Shown in pieces: positions 1-7,484 of a DNA stretch of 18,298 nt; within the stretch, counting starts at the first letter, position 1; each line of letters begins with the position of its first letter. The position numbers were made by a program, and so were the translations under genes. Source of the stretch: JAFMIT01 sp049421205 (GTDB lineage: Bacteria > Actinomycetota > Actinomycetes > S36-B12 > UBA5976); NCBI GenBank assembly GCA_049421205.1, contig JBMSMQ010000024.1:1-18298 (forward strand), read 5' to 3'. The notes under the pieces were generated by a model. It worked only from the letters and a program-made list of their open reading frames with translations. It searched no databases and was not told where the DNA came from.

Positions 1-504
1 TTTTGCCACACCGATCTTTCTTTTTTGGACGAAGAACCAGAGAATAATACCTATTGGCACAAGCGTGCTATTGAATAATGCATCGTAGTCATCAGCAAAA
101 TCAGCAAAATCAATTCCAAATCGCGAAAAAACGGCTTCACTAAACTGGAGTGAAGTCAGGCTCATTGAAAGTGCGACTTCTAGTACTCCGTGAACAAGCA
201 CAAGAACGCTCAACAGTGCAGCAACTTTTAGGGTCGAACGATTACGAATAATTCCAGACAGTGCTACAAACATTAAGGTGATAGCAAAAATCACCCAGCC
301 TGTAAACTGAATTACATACAATCCTGCGAGTACTTTTACCGTAAGTGGTTCGGTGACAAATCGTGGATCAAAAATTAACGTCGTAAATCTAGAAATACTA
401 CTGAAATATTCCGTTACACCTAATCGAAATGTACCATCTTTTGCGATAGGTAAAATTAGAAGAAACAAACCCAACAAAAGTAAATAGGCATTTTGTCTGC
501 GCAC
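1..504 (-). CDS. Hypothetical four-helix membrane protein (3' end beyond window)
   Basis: Reading the minus strand from a GTG at 504, an open frame of 168 codons runs to the left edge without a stop. The next in-frame codons upstream include a TAG only four codons away, so this GTG is the natural start. The product has four hydrophobic stretches: about residues 5-20, 60-85, 92-113 and a segment near the visible C-terminus (LVPIGIILWFF) followed by basic residues. Between helices 1 and 2 is a soluble loop of about 40 residues. I recognise no family or catalytic motif. It starts 23 bases after the DUF2786 gene stop on the same strand, so it is probably the third gene of that operon. It has no clear Shine-Dalgarno, so translation may depend on coupling. 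Function unknown. Confidence 0.7.
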   Translation of the reverse strand, partial: MRRQNAYLLLLGLFLLILPIAKDGTFRLGVTEYFSSISRFTTLIFDPRFVTEPLTVKVLAGLYVIQFTGWVIFAITLMFVALSGIIRNRSTLKVAALLSVLVLVHGVLEVALSMSLTSLQFSEAVFSRFGIDFADFADDYDALFNSTLVPIGIILWFFVQKRKIGVAK

Positions 505-527
505 GTTCTCAGACTAGCAGTAAGACC

Positions 528-1337
528 CTAATGCTCAATTGCCGCGTTGCTGGTACCTAACGATTTCTTCTCCCCCAATTGAGCTCTGTTTGCAGCTTTT
601 GTTCCGGCTTGCGCTGATGCACTACGAGGCGATGCAGAGACTCCCGAATACCCCTGCCATCGACCGGAAGCAGTGGATTGCTTTTTATAAAAATCATTGA
701 CTTCGCGAGTTTTGTCTCGCAGCACAAGTGCTGTCGAGACAAGCGCCGATTTCGATTCGGATTTAATACGCTCCTGAATCACTTGCTCACGCACTTCACT
801 GACGCGCTCTGAGATTCGTTTCGTAAAGGCAACGTAAAAGGCACTCTTCGCTGTCTTCCCCGTGTGTTGTTTCTGGACTCTGCGTCGCTTTCCTTTGAAA
901 TCGACTTCGATAACCTCATAACTATCATCGCGCCAGCCATTACTACGAATCCAATCTGTTGCGGTACTGAACATTTGGGTAGCAAGTGAATTGAAGAGCA
1001 CTTCACTAACTTCGATATCGCTTGGCATGCCATAAACAATGACATATGTAGAGTTATGAGCCACATCTATTTTTAGGTCATTCGCATGCGCTATTGCGAT
1101 AAAGAGATCTACAAGATGTTTATTTGCTCTTTTTCTGGGTTCTCCAATAGTCAGCGTTTTCGATATTGGAGTAGGACGCAACTCTTTGTTTTCAATGTGA
1201 AGACGTGCTAGAGCCAGATCAACACTTGCATTTGTTGCAAGCGCTTGTGCCTTTTTCAAAAAAGCATCTGCTTCGTATCTATTGTCTGTGCGCTCTGCCA
1301 TCGCTAAGAGTGCAGAGATTTTCTCCACTGTACTCAT
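528..1337 (-). CDS. DUF2786 domain-containing protein
   Basis: The 269-residue protein begins with a DUF2786-type helical module (about residues 4-45; KISALLAMAERT then EADAFLKKAQALA), the usual N-terminal signature of this poorly characterised family. It continues with a mixed alpha/beta region containing a DWIR motif and a basic stretch (FKGKRRRVQKQHTG), then a helical, arginine- and lysine-rich region. The C-terminal 60 residues are low in complexity (Ser, Ala, Gly) and look disordered. Its ATG overlaps the TGA of the preceding metallohydrolase gene as ATGA, so the two are translationally coupled. From memory, DUF2786 proteins accompany TIGR04338 proteins in actinobacteria, which supports both calls. 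No biochemical role is established that I know of; the basic surface could suggest nucleic-acid binding, but that is a guess. Confidence 0.8.
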   Translation of the reverse strand: MSTVEKISALLAMAERTDNRYEADAFLKKAQALATNASVDLALARLHIENKELRPTPISKTLTIGEPRKRANKHLVDLFIAIAHANDLKIDVAHNSTYVIVYGMPSDIEVSEVLFNSLATQMFSTATDWIRSNGWRDDSYEVIEVDFKGKRRRVQKQHTGKTAKSAFYVAFTKRISERVSEVREQVIQERIKSESKSALVSTALVLRDKTREVNDFYKKQSTASGRWQGYSGVSASPRSASAQAGTKAANRAQLGEKKSLGTSNAAIEH

Positions 1338-1873
1338 TGCTTTTGCTCATTCAATAAGCCCTGCGAGTCAAACGCAGTTCGTAATAAAAGACTTGCCTCG
1401 AGGCCGAGTTCTGCAGACACAAGTTCTAAATACGTGTTCAAAAATTCGATTCCATGTGCAGCAACTCTTGCGTTCGTTTGCCATGTGATGTGATGGGCAA
1501 TCTCATGTAAAACTACAAGTTCTCTCATTGCCCAGTTTGAGCCTGTTGGTATTGCAATTGTTGTAGTTTCAAATTCATAGTGTGCTTCAAAGTTTCCTTT
1601 ACGCGCGCGCACCTTGACCGGTTTCAATTGATGGTGATTTCGCTTTGTATATCGATCAAGGACTTCTTTCACATATGTATCTATCTCAGTAATGTTCTGA
1701 AAAATGGTTTCTGGTTGAACAAAGAGTTTTGATCCAAAGAAATCGAAATTCCCAGACGAGGACGAAAACGCTCCAGCGATTTGTTGCTCTGCACGGTACA
1801 CCTTGACTCGATCGACATCCTTGGACACGGGGGGATTCTGCCTTGGCTCACTGGCAGAACCTGAGTTTTTCAC
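1334..1873 (-). CDS. TIGR04338-family putative metallohydrolase
   Basis: This protein of about 179 residues carries a zincin motif, VVLHEIAHHITW (HExxH with a further His), about two thirds along the chain. It also has the N-terminal VYRAEQ segment that I associate with the actinobacterial TIGR04338 family of small putative metallohydrolases. The HExxH pattern implies zinc-dependent peptidase or hydrolase chemistry, but the substrate is unknown. There is no signal peptide or membrane segment, so it is probably cytoplasmic. The start is uncertain. The longest frame begins with GTG at 1873 and adds a polar 24-residue extension with no Shine-Dalgarno; an internal GTG at 1801 would start just before the conserved segment. 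It is the first gene of a minus-strand operon, overlaps the DUF2786 gene by 4 bp, and diverges from the ABC ATPase gene. Confidence 0.8.
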   Translation of the reverse strand: MKNSGSASEPRQNPPVSKDVDRVKVYRAEQQIAGAFSSSSGNFDFFGSKLFVQPETIFQNITEIDTYVKEVLDRYTKRNHHQLKPVKVRARKGNFEAHYEFETTTIAIPTGSNWAMRELVVLHEIAHHITWQTNARVAAHGIEFLNTYLELVSAELGLEASLLLRTAFDSQGLLNEQKQ

Positions 1874-1979
1874 AAAGGGACTAGTCCGAAGGATGAGTTA
1901 CCCATAGGATGCGCCCACAACTTCATATCCCCTCTACAACGGATCGTCTGGCACGTACCTGCCAGTGGAAGGAACAACA

Positions 1980-3062
1980 ATGGCCAAAGTGGTCTTTCAA
2001 GACGCGTCTCGGATTTACCCCGGAACGCCTCGTCCCGCAGTGGACAAACTCAATATCGAAATTCAAGATGGCGAATTTCTTGTTCTCGTCGGCCCATCAG
2101 GCTGCGGTAAGTCAACCTCTCTACGAATGCTCGCAGGACTTGAGCCAATTGATGGCGGATCAGTCTTCATCGGAGATCGCGAAGTTACAAACCTCGCTCC
2201 AAAAGATCGAGACATTGCAATGGTGTTTCAAAACTATGCGCTCTATCCTCATATGAGCGTTGCTGAAAATATGGGATTTGCACTCAAAATCGCTGGAACT
2301 CCAAAAGACGAAATCCGACGTCGAGTCGAAGAAGCAGCGAAACTTCTCGATCTTATGGAATATCTTGATCGCAAGCCGAAGGCACTCTCTGGTGGACAAC
2401 GTCAACGTGTTGCGATGGGTCGCGCAATTGTTCGTGAACCACAGGTCTTCTTGATGGATGAGCCACTTTCTAACCTTGATGCGAAACTTCGTGTACAGAC
2501 TCGTACCCAAATTGCATCTCTTCAACGTCGACTCGGTGTGACAACTGTGTATGTAACACACGATCAGGTTGAAGCTATGACAATGGGGGATCGTGTTGCA
2601 GTGTTAAAAGATGGTGTACTTCAACAAGTTGACACACCTCAAAATCTTTATGATCATCCCGCAAACGTTTTCGTCGCAGGCTTTATCGGTTCCCCTGCGA
2701 TGAACTTGGTTTGGGGTAATGTCACAGAGAATGGAATATCCATCGGTGGCGCAGTTCTATCAACTCCTGCCGATGTACTTGCAGATGCAAAAAGCAAAGG
2801 GCTGAGTGAAGTTACTGTTGGATTTAGGCCAGAAGACATGTTCTTGGCAGAAGGTCTTCCAGTCCTTGTGGAATTCGTTGAAGTACTTGGTGTCGATGCC
2901 TACGTACATGGCAAAGTAAAGACTTCACATGGAGATCAAGACGTTGTTATTCGAACTGATGGAAGACGTCCTCCCAACGTTGGCGATACCATTCATGTCA
3001 ACATCAAAGATCAACACATTCACGTGTTTGATGCGAATACAACGCTGCGCCTAGGTAAGTAA
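1980..3062 (+). CDS. ABC transporter ATP-binding protein, UgpC/MsiK type
   Basis: The 360-residue sugar ABC ATPase has Walker A GPSGCGKST (38-46), Q-loop QNYALYPHM (Gln84), signature LSGGQRQRV (136-144), Walker B VFLMDEP (156-162), D-loop SNLDAKLR and the switch His194 (VTHDQ). A C-terminal regulatory region of the TOBE/MOP type follows (from about 235). I chose the ATG at 1980 over an upstream in-frame ATG at 1965 because GGAAGGA lies six bases before it and family members begin at this point. No permease or binding-protein gene is nearby. That is typical of MsiK, a shared ATPase energising several carbohydrate importers in Streptomyces. The gene is followed by a strong hairpin/T-tract and then the DUF4032 gene, a pairing I recall as common in actinobacteria. 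Substrate cannot be read from the ATPase. Confidence 0.93.
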   Translation: MAKVVFQDASRIYPGTPRPAVDKLNIEIQDGEFLVLVGPSGCGKSTSLRMLAGLEPIDGGSVFIGDREVTNLAPKDRDIAMVFQNYALYPHMSVAENMGFALKIAGTPKDEIRRRVEEAAKLLDLMEYLDRKPKALSGGQRQRVAMGRAIVREPQVFLMDEPLSNLDAKLRVQTRTQIASLQRRLGVTTVYVTHDQVEAMTMGDRVAVLKDGVLQQVDTPQNLYDHPANVFVAGFIGSPAMNLVWGNVTENGISIGGAVLSTPADVLADAKSKGLSEVTVGFRPEDMFLAEGLPVLVEFVEVLGVDAYVHGKVKTSHGDQDVVIRTDGRRPPNVGDTIHVNIKDQHIHVFDANTTLRLGK

Positions 3063-3068
3063 AAACTC

Positions 3069-3130
3069 GAGAGGTCGGGATGTCGTTAGCCGTAACTGCG
3101 GCCATCGCAGATCCCGACCTCTTATTTTTT
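3069..3130 (+). terminator. Intrinsic terminator overlapping the next gene's ribosome-binding site and start
   Basis: A perfect 12-bp inverted repeat, AGAGGTCGGGAT at 3070-3081 and ATCCCGACCTCT at 3111-3122, encloses a 29-base loop that can form its own GCCG/CGGC mini-stem (3089-3092 with 3099-3102). A T-tract follows at once (TTATTTTTT, 3122-3130). This is a classic rho-independent terminator for the ABC ATPase gene. AAAAA at 3061-3065 on the other flank would allow termination on the minus strand too. The left arm contains the AGAGG Shine-Dalgarno and the first two bases of the ATG of the DUF4032 gene, while the right arm and T-tract encode its codons 11-17, so it could act as an attenuator. 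Confidence 0.85.
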
Positions 3131-4327
3131 CCTTGGGAAACTCCACTTGAAGAGTGGCCAGAAGATTTAATTGTTGCACTCCCGCGTGGTATTTCGCGTC
3201 ACATCGTTCGGTTTATCAAAATACATGGCGTTGTGCATGCGTTGAAAGAAATTGAAGAATCATTTGCAAAAAGAGAATATGACTTATTGCTGGAACTTCA
3301 AAAGCGCTCAATTCCTGCCGTAGAAGCAGTCGCTGTAGTTTCCGGAAGAAAAGATAAGCACGATGAACCGTTACCTGCGATTCTTATTACGCGCCATCTG
3401 GATTTCTCGCTACCGTATCGTGCAGTTTTTTCATCGACTCCGAGGCCCGATACAGCAAGTCGCTTACTTGACGCAATGACCGCGTTGTTTGTTCGATTAC
3501 ATTCCGTAGGTTTTTCGTGGAACGACTGCTCACTATCAAATACTCTATTTCGCCGAGATGCCGGTGCGTTTGCTGCCTATTTGGTTGATGCAGAAACTGG
3601 TGAATTACATCATCATCTTTCGGATGGCCAACGTCAATATGACATCGATACTGCTATTTTAAATGTCACAGGCGAATTACTTGACCTTGAATATGGTGGG
3701 AAACTTCCAGAAAGTGTTGACCCAATTCAACTTGGTGCAAGCCTGGGCTTGCGATATCAAAAGCTCTGGGATCTTCTCAATAAACCAGTTATACTCGAAT
3801 ACGGAAATAGAAATGAACTTGATAATCACATTCGAAGTCTCAACGACATTGGTTTTGATGTTTCTGGAATATCAATGCAAAGTATTGACGCAGATCGGCA
3901 ACTTGTGCGAGTACAAGCGAAAGTAGTTGATGTCGGGCACCACGCAAGACGACTACTTCGACTCACTGGCTTGGATGTTGAGGAGAATCAAGCGCGACGC
4001 TTGCTGAATGATCTTGATAGTTTTAAAGCGACTTCGGCAAGTTCATTGAGTGAAGAGGAAGTCGCACATCGCTGGATGCTTGAGATCTACGAACCTGTCA
4101 TCGATCAAATACCAAAAGAGTTTCGAAAGAAGCTTGAACCTGCTGAAATTTTCCATGAGGTACTTGAACATCGCTGGTTTATGTCAGAACGAATTGGTCA
4201 CTCAATTCCTCTCAATGAAGTCGTCGATGACTACATCATCAATGTTTTATCGAATAAACCCGATGAAGCAGCAATCATCAGTATCGATGACACAACAGAA
4301 ATCACTCAGTCGTCAAAACCGAATTAA
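3080..4327 (+). CDS. DUF4032 domain-containing protein, kinase-fold-like N-terminus
   Basis: The 415-residue protein matches the actinobacterial DUF4032 family. After a short variable start it has PWETPLEEWPEDL, then LPRGISRHIVRF and a lysine in the HALKEIEE segment (Lys56). Later come WNDCSLSNTLFRRD (Asp149, Asn154) and YLVDAETGEL (Asp170). The Lys / D-x4-N / D layout resembles a protein- or sugar-kinase-like fold, and the family is sometimes annotated as LPS-kinase-like. Activity is unproven. The C-terminal half is helical and acidic. The start must be the ATG at 3080: no other in-frame ATG, GTG or TTG occurs early and the conserved PWETPLEEW begins at residue 18. An AGAGG sits five bases upstream but inside the terminator stem. 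The 3' end overlaps the convergent rlmB gene by 26 bp. Confidence 0.85.
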   Translation: MSLAVTAAIADPDLLFFPWETPLEEWPEDLIVALPRGISRHIVRFIKIHGVVHALKEIEESFAKREYDLLLELQKRSIPAVEAVAVVSGRKDKHDEPLPAILITRHLDFSLPYRAVFSSTPRPDTASRLLDAMTALFVRLHSVGFSWNDCSLSNTLFRRDAGAFAAYLVDAETGELHHHLSDGQRQYDIDTAILNVTGELLDLEYGGKLPESVDPIQLGASLGLRYQKLWDLLNKPVILEYGNRNELDNHIRSLNDIGFDVSGISMQSIDADRQLVRVQAKVVDVGHHARRLLRLTGLDVEENQARRLLNDLDSFKATSASSLSEEEVAHRWMLEIYEPVIDQIPKEFRKKLEPAEIFHEVLEHRWFMSERIGHSIPLNEVVDDYIINVLSNKPDEAAIISIDDTTEITQSSKPN

Positions 4328-5228
4328 TGGCAAAGAGGCCAATAGCAGCAGCAACAGAAGCATTCAGCGATTCAGTATCACTGGTAATTGTAATACTTGC
4401 CATTTCATCACAGGTTTGCGTAACAAGCCTTGAAATTCCTTTTCCTTCGCTACCAATCACAAGCACAACGGGCACATCAGAAAAGTGATTGGCAACATCA
4501 ACAATGTCACGAGTTGCATCAGCACTGAGACCCACGACGAAATAGCCAGCAGCTTGGGCATCTCGCAACGTCGTCGTCAGGTTTGTCACGCGGGCAACCG
4601 GCAATCGAGCAGCCGCACCAGCAGAAGTTCGCCACACAACTGCAGTAACTGGGGCACTTCGTCGCTCTCCAATGAGAAGTCCACCTGCATTAAACGCTGC
4701 AGCTGAACGAATAATTGCACCTAGATTTCTTGGATCAGTAATTCCATCAAGTGCGATGAGTGTTTTTGAACTTCCAAGTAATGTATCCAGTGGTGAATAA
4801 ACATAAGGTTTGGCGATCAGGGCAATTCCTTGGTGTAGTGCCGTGTCAGCAATTCGATCTATTTGATTCTTCGACACTTCTGAAATTTCAATACCTTGAT
4901 TCTTTGCAAGCCGGATCGCCTCAGTGATTCGTTCGTCACGCTCACTTCCAAGCGCGATAAGTAACCCAGTGCTTGGTACTTGAGCCTTCAGAGCTTCAAC
5001 GACTGGATTTCTACCAACCACAACATCGCTTGCTGCTTTTTGTGATTTCACTGAACGTTTTTGAGGCTTTGGTTGTGCACTTTTTGTAAGTACCTTTTGT
5101 TTTCGATCGCGAGCTTTTGGCGTTGGACCTTTTCCTTCAAGTCGCCGACGACCTTTTCCTCCAGATCCCACTGTTGGACCTTTGCCCTTTTTTCGAACTG
5201 CACCGCGTCGTGATGAATTACCTGCCAT
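4302..5228 (-). CDS. rlmB: 23S rRNA (guanosine-2'-O-)-methyltransferase RlmB
   Basis: SpoU-family (SPOUT knot) methyltransferase that uses S-adenosylmethionine to 2'-O-methylate 23S rRNA at the position equivalent to E. coli G2251. The 308-residue product has a long Lys/Arg/Gly-rich N-terminal extension (1-65) typical of actinobacterial members, then the L30e-like RNA-binding domain starting at VVGRNPVVEAL (70-80). The catalytic knot has motif 1 NLGAIIRSA (168-176), motif 2 IGSEGKG (258-264) and motif 3 SLNASVAAAI (287-296). The start at 5228 (MAGNSSRRGA) is the canonical family N-terminus and has AAGGA upstream; a longer frame from 5354 lies inside cysS and is rejected. It overlaps the cysS 3' end by 11 bp and is last in the HPr-ispF-cysS-rlmB operon. 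It runs 26 bp into the convergent DUF4032 gene. Confidence 0.95.
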   Translation of the reverse strand: MAGNSSRRGAVRKKGKGPTVGSGGKGRRRLEGKGPTPKARDRKQKVLTKSAQPKPQKRSVKSQKAASDVVVGRNPVVEALKAQVPSTGLLIALGSERDERITEAIRLAKNQGIEISEVSKNQIDRIADTALHQGIALIAKPYVYSPLDTLLGSSKTLIALDGITDPRNLGAIIRSAAAFNAGGLLIGERRSAPVTAVVWRTSAGAAARLPVARVTNLTTTLRDAQAAGYFVVGLSADATRDIVDVANHFSDVPVVLVIGSEGKGISRLVTQTCDEMASITITSDTESLNASVAAAIGLFAINSVLTTE

Positions 5229-6627
5229 TTGAGTCCTTAGAAATATTCCATCTCGTGCCATCTGCAGTGTCATCAAGTTCGATGCCAGCATTTCGAAGTT
5301 CATCGCGTATCCGATCAGCTGCCTGCCAGTCTTTATGTTCTCGAGCCTGAGCACGCTCTGTTATTTTCTGCTGAACGAGATGTTCGATCACATCTTTGTA
5401 GTCTTTTAAATCTTCTGATCTTGATGCCCAAAGTATTGGATCAACTCCAAGGATCTGCAGCATTTTACGAACTTGACGTAGTTTCTTCATTACAGTTTCG
5501 GTGTCATCATTCGAAAGAGCAAGATTTCCTTCACTTACTTGTTCATGGAGCACCGCAAATGCCTCTGGCAGTGAAAGGTCGTTATTCATCGCTGCTGCAA
5601 AAGCTGCATCAATCTTCACGTTCTCAATATCAACTGTTCCGACTATGGAGACTGCACGGGTAATAAAGCCAGTGATTCGACGAAATGCAGCTGCCGCATC
5701 AAACATCGACTCATCAGAAAACTCAAGATTACTTCGATAATGGGCACTGAGTAGATACCAGCGAAGTTCAATCGGCTTAATGCGTTCCAAAACTTCTTGA
5801 ACAACGAGTGAATTTCCAAGTGACTTACTCATCTTCTCACCGGATTGCGTTACCCAGGAATTGTGAAGCCAGGTTGACGCAAATTCATAGCCTGCGGCTT
5901 TTGATTGTGCAATTTCATTTTCGTGATGTGGGAACATTAAATCGAGTCCGCCACCGTGAATATCGAATGTTTCACCAAGAAATGTGTGTGCCATTGCAGA
6001 ACATTCGATGTGCCAACCTGGTCGACCCTCTCCCCATGGTGATGGCCACGAAGGTTCGTTCGGTTTTGCTTTTTTCCAGAGCGCAAAGTCTCTGCTATCG
6101 CGCTTTTTTGATTCGTGCGCACTATCTGCACTTGATTCCATATCATCAGGATTTTGTCGCGTGAGTGCCCCGTACTCTGAAAATGAACGGACATCGAAAT
6201 AGACATCACCTTCTGATTCGTAGGCATGTCCGCGTGCAATAAGTCGTTCGGCGAGTTGAATAATTTGTGTGATGTGTCCGGTCGCTCGCGGTTCTGCCGT
6301 AGGAGCTTTGCAGCCAAGTTCTGCATACGCCCACTGAAATTCACGTTCATAATGGGAAGCGACTGCCCACCAAGGGCGCTCCTCATGAACTGCGGTATGC
6401 AGAATCTTGTCATCAATATCTGTGACATTACGAATGAGTGTGACGGAATATCCCAAATACTCAAGCCAGTTTCGAAGTACATCAAACACTAATGTTGATC
6501 TCATGTGACCGACATGAGGTTGACCTTGAACTGTTGCTCCACATAAATACATACGAAATGTATTGCCGGTAAGTGGCTTCATGTGTTTTGATGTGCGAGA
6601 AAAACTATCGTAAAGAGAGAGTGTCAT
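5218..6627 (-). CDS. cysS: Cysteinyl-tRNA synthetase
   Basis: Class I aminoacyl-tRNA synthetase charging tRNA-Cys with cysteine in an ATP-dependent reaction. In the 469-residue product the HIGH motif reads HVGH (38-41) and KMSKS is at 265-269. The zinc ligands fall at Cys29, Cys209, His234 and Glu238, the numbering known for E. coli CysS. The C-terminal helical part with QAREHKDWQAADRIRDEL and the final DTADGTRW signature marks CysS rather than the shorter mycothiol ligase MshC. I start it at the ATG at 6627, whose A is the last base of the ispF TAA (TAATG coupling), rather than at the in-frame ATG seven codons upstream inside ispF. Operon position after ispF and before rlmB matches mycobacterial order. 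Confidence 0.96.
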   Translation of the reverse strand: MTLSLYDSFSRTSKHMKPLTGNTFRMYLCGATVQGQPHVGHMRSTLVFDVLRNWLEYLGYSVTLIRNVTDIDDKILHTAVHEERPWWAVASHYEREFQWAYAELGCKAPTAEPRATGHITQIIQLAERLIARGHAYESEGDVYFDVRSFSEYGALTRQNPDDMESSADSAHESKKRDSRDFALWKKAKPNEPSWPSPWGEGRPGWHIECSAMAHTFLGETFDIHGGGLDLMFPHHENEIAQSKAAGYEFASTWLHNSWVTQSGEKMSKSLGNSLVVQEVLERIKPIELRWYLLSAHYRSNLEFSDESMFDAAAAFRRITGFITRAVSIVGTVDIENVKIDAAFAAAMNNDLSLPEAFAVLHEQVSEGNLALSNDDTETVMKKLRQVRKMLQILGVDPILWASRSEDLKDYKDVIEHLVQQKITERAQAREHKDWQAADRIRDELRNAGIELDDTADGTRWNISKDSNGR

Positions 6628-7094
6628 TAGCGTGTCATGAGCAAGCATGTTGCGATAGCGGCGAGCCCCTCTCCCCTTCCGGTGAAACCTAAAGTATCTG
6701 CAGTGGTGGCGGAGACATTAATCACTGCACCTCCAAGATGATTACTGATGACTGATTCCATCTCAGCACGACGATCATTTATCTTTGGCTGATTTCCGAT
6801 AAGTTGGACAGCGACATTTTCTACTCTGAATCCAGCATCGCTAATAAGTTCAAAAGTTTCCATCAGGAACACTTCACCAGATGCATTTTTATATTCTGGT
6901 TTATCAACACCAAAGTTGCTTCCTAGGTCTCCCAGATGTGCTGCACTTAATAATGCATCACAAATCGCATGGACCATGACATCCGCATCAGAATGACCAC
7001 TTAACCCAGTCTGATTTGGCCACTCAAGGCAACCAAGCCATAGGGGTTTACTTTCATCAAACTGATGTATGTCTGTACCTATTCCCACGCGCAT
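6627..7094 (-). CDS. ispF: 2-C-methyl-D-erythritol 2,4-cyclodiphosphate synthase
   Basis: Fifth enzyme of the MEP isoprenoid pathway; it cyclises CDP-methylerythritol 2-phosphate with release of CMP. The 155-residue length is normal. Metal ligands Asp8, His10 (GTDIHQF) and His42 are present, with the GHSDADV loop (33-39), the NQPKI segment and the C-terminal TTADTLGFTGRGEG active-site region. The ATG at 7094 lies only six bases downstream of a TACCCT -10-like hexamer and has no Shine-Dalgarno, so a leaderless transcript is plausible besides read-through from HPr, which ends 18 bases upstream. In mycobacteria ispF directly follows ispD; here the IspD-like neighbour of carD is about 9 kb away across a sugar-catabolic block. 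Confidence 0.95.
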   Translation of the reverse strand: MRVGIGTDIHQFDESKPLWLGCLEWPNQTGLSGHSDADVMVHAICDALLSAAHLGDLGSNFGVDKPEYKNASGEVFLMETFELISDAGFRVENVAVQLIGNQPKINDRRAEMESVISNHLGGAVINVSATTADTLGFTGRGEGLAAIATCLLMTR

Positions 7095-7107
7095 ACGGCA
7101 AGGGTAA
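7095..7107 (-). promoter_or_regulatory. Candidate -10 element for leaderless ispF transcription
   Basis: On the minus strand the sequence ATTACCCTTGCCGTATGCG contains TACCCT (7101-7106 on plus), matching the actinobacterial TAnnnT -10, six bases before the ispF ATG. The same TTACCCTT(n)GCC string occurs at the carD promoter and just before the lipoprotein ATG in this window. No good -35 hexamer is visible. The spacing fits a transcript starting at or next to the ATG. Confidence 0.45.
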
Positions 7108-7112
7108 TCTGT

Positions 7113-7388
7113 TTAGAGGTTCGGGTCTGCCAACAATTCTTGAAGATCTTGAGCAAGTGCATCTGCATTGTCACCTTCGATTGTGACTCGAATTGTTGTG
7201 CCACTTTTGATTCCAAGCGACAACACACTCAGAATACTTTTACCATCAGCACTTGCCGTTGCAACACCCTCAACGATTGGTTCTACGCTCACTTTCAACC
7301 CGGAAGCTGCTACCTTCTTTACAAAGAGTGCTGCGGGCCGTGCGTGTAATCCGACTGGAGACATCACAACTGCTTCAAATTGCACCAC
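7113..7388 (-). CDS. ptsH: HPr phosphocarrier protein of the PTS
   Basis: HPr passes the phosphoryl group from Enzyme I (PEP-dependent) to sugar-specific IIA proteins. The 91-residue product has the phosphorylatable His15 in GLHARPA and a conserved serine region (GKSILSVLSLG, Ser51/Ser54) where HPr kinase acts in Firmicutes; a kinase is not expected in most actinobacteria. The start is GTG at 7388, with AAGGA about six bases upstream. It is first in the minus-strand HPr-ispF-cysS-rlmB run and diverges from the acetoin-dehydrogenase-type operon, sharing a 96-bp intergenic region with a palindrome. Its closeness to the glucitol-type PTS genes suggests it serves that system; Enzyme I is not in the window. 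Confidence 0.95.
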   Translation of the reverse strand: MVQFEAVVMSPVGLHARPAALFVKKVAASGLKVSVEPIVEGVATASADGKSILSVLSLGIKSGTTIRVTIEGDNADALAQDLQELLADPNL

Positions 7389-7439
7389 GTAGAATCCTTA
7401 CTCGAAATGATGGACAAAGAATAGTGAAGTATGGCACAC

Positions 7440-7460
7440 TATTGCACATATGTTGCAATA
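7440..7460. promoter_or_regulatory. Palindromic candidate operator between HPr and E1 alpha genes
   Basis: Inverted repeat TATTGCA (7440-7446) and TGCAATA (7454-7460) separated by seven bases. It sits in the only intergenic space between the divergent HPr and E1 alpha genes, 24 bases before the E1 alpha start. Its core TTGCACATATGTTGCAA (7442-7458) matches 11 of 17 positions with CTGCACACTTTGGGCAG upstream of sorC. SorC-family regulators bind dyads of this size, so control by the sorC product encoded in this block is a reasonable inference. Confidence 0.5.
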
Positions 7461-7484
7461 ACTTCACAAATGTGCAGGAGCAGT

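Noticed and set aside
1874..1979. Promoter with -10 TAGGAT at 1905-1910 for the ABC ATPase gene
   Set aside because: TAGGAT fits TAnnnT and TTACCC lies just before it, but there is no reasonable -35 and the distance to the start is long, so I do not annotate it.
1909..2561. Overlapping frames opposite or within the ABC ATPase gene
   Set aside because: The ATPase frame contains every ABC motif in order; the others have no recognisable domain and lack ribosome-binding sites.
5229..5354. Longer rlmB start within cysS
   Set aside because: The extra 42 residues are encoded inside cysS and are unlike the family; the MAGNSSRRGA start at 5228 is the canonical one and has AAGGA upstream.
5218..6627. 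Mycothiol ligase MshC instead of CysS
   Set aside because: The full C-terminal tRNA-binding region and DTADGTRW signature are present, and the gene lies between ispF and rlmB as expected for cysS.
7431..7484. Longer E1 alpha start at 7431
   Set aside because: It would translate the intergenic palindrome and add a Cys-rich stretch unlike E1 alpha proteins; the ATG at 7485 has AGGAG upstream.
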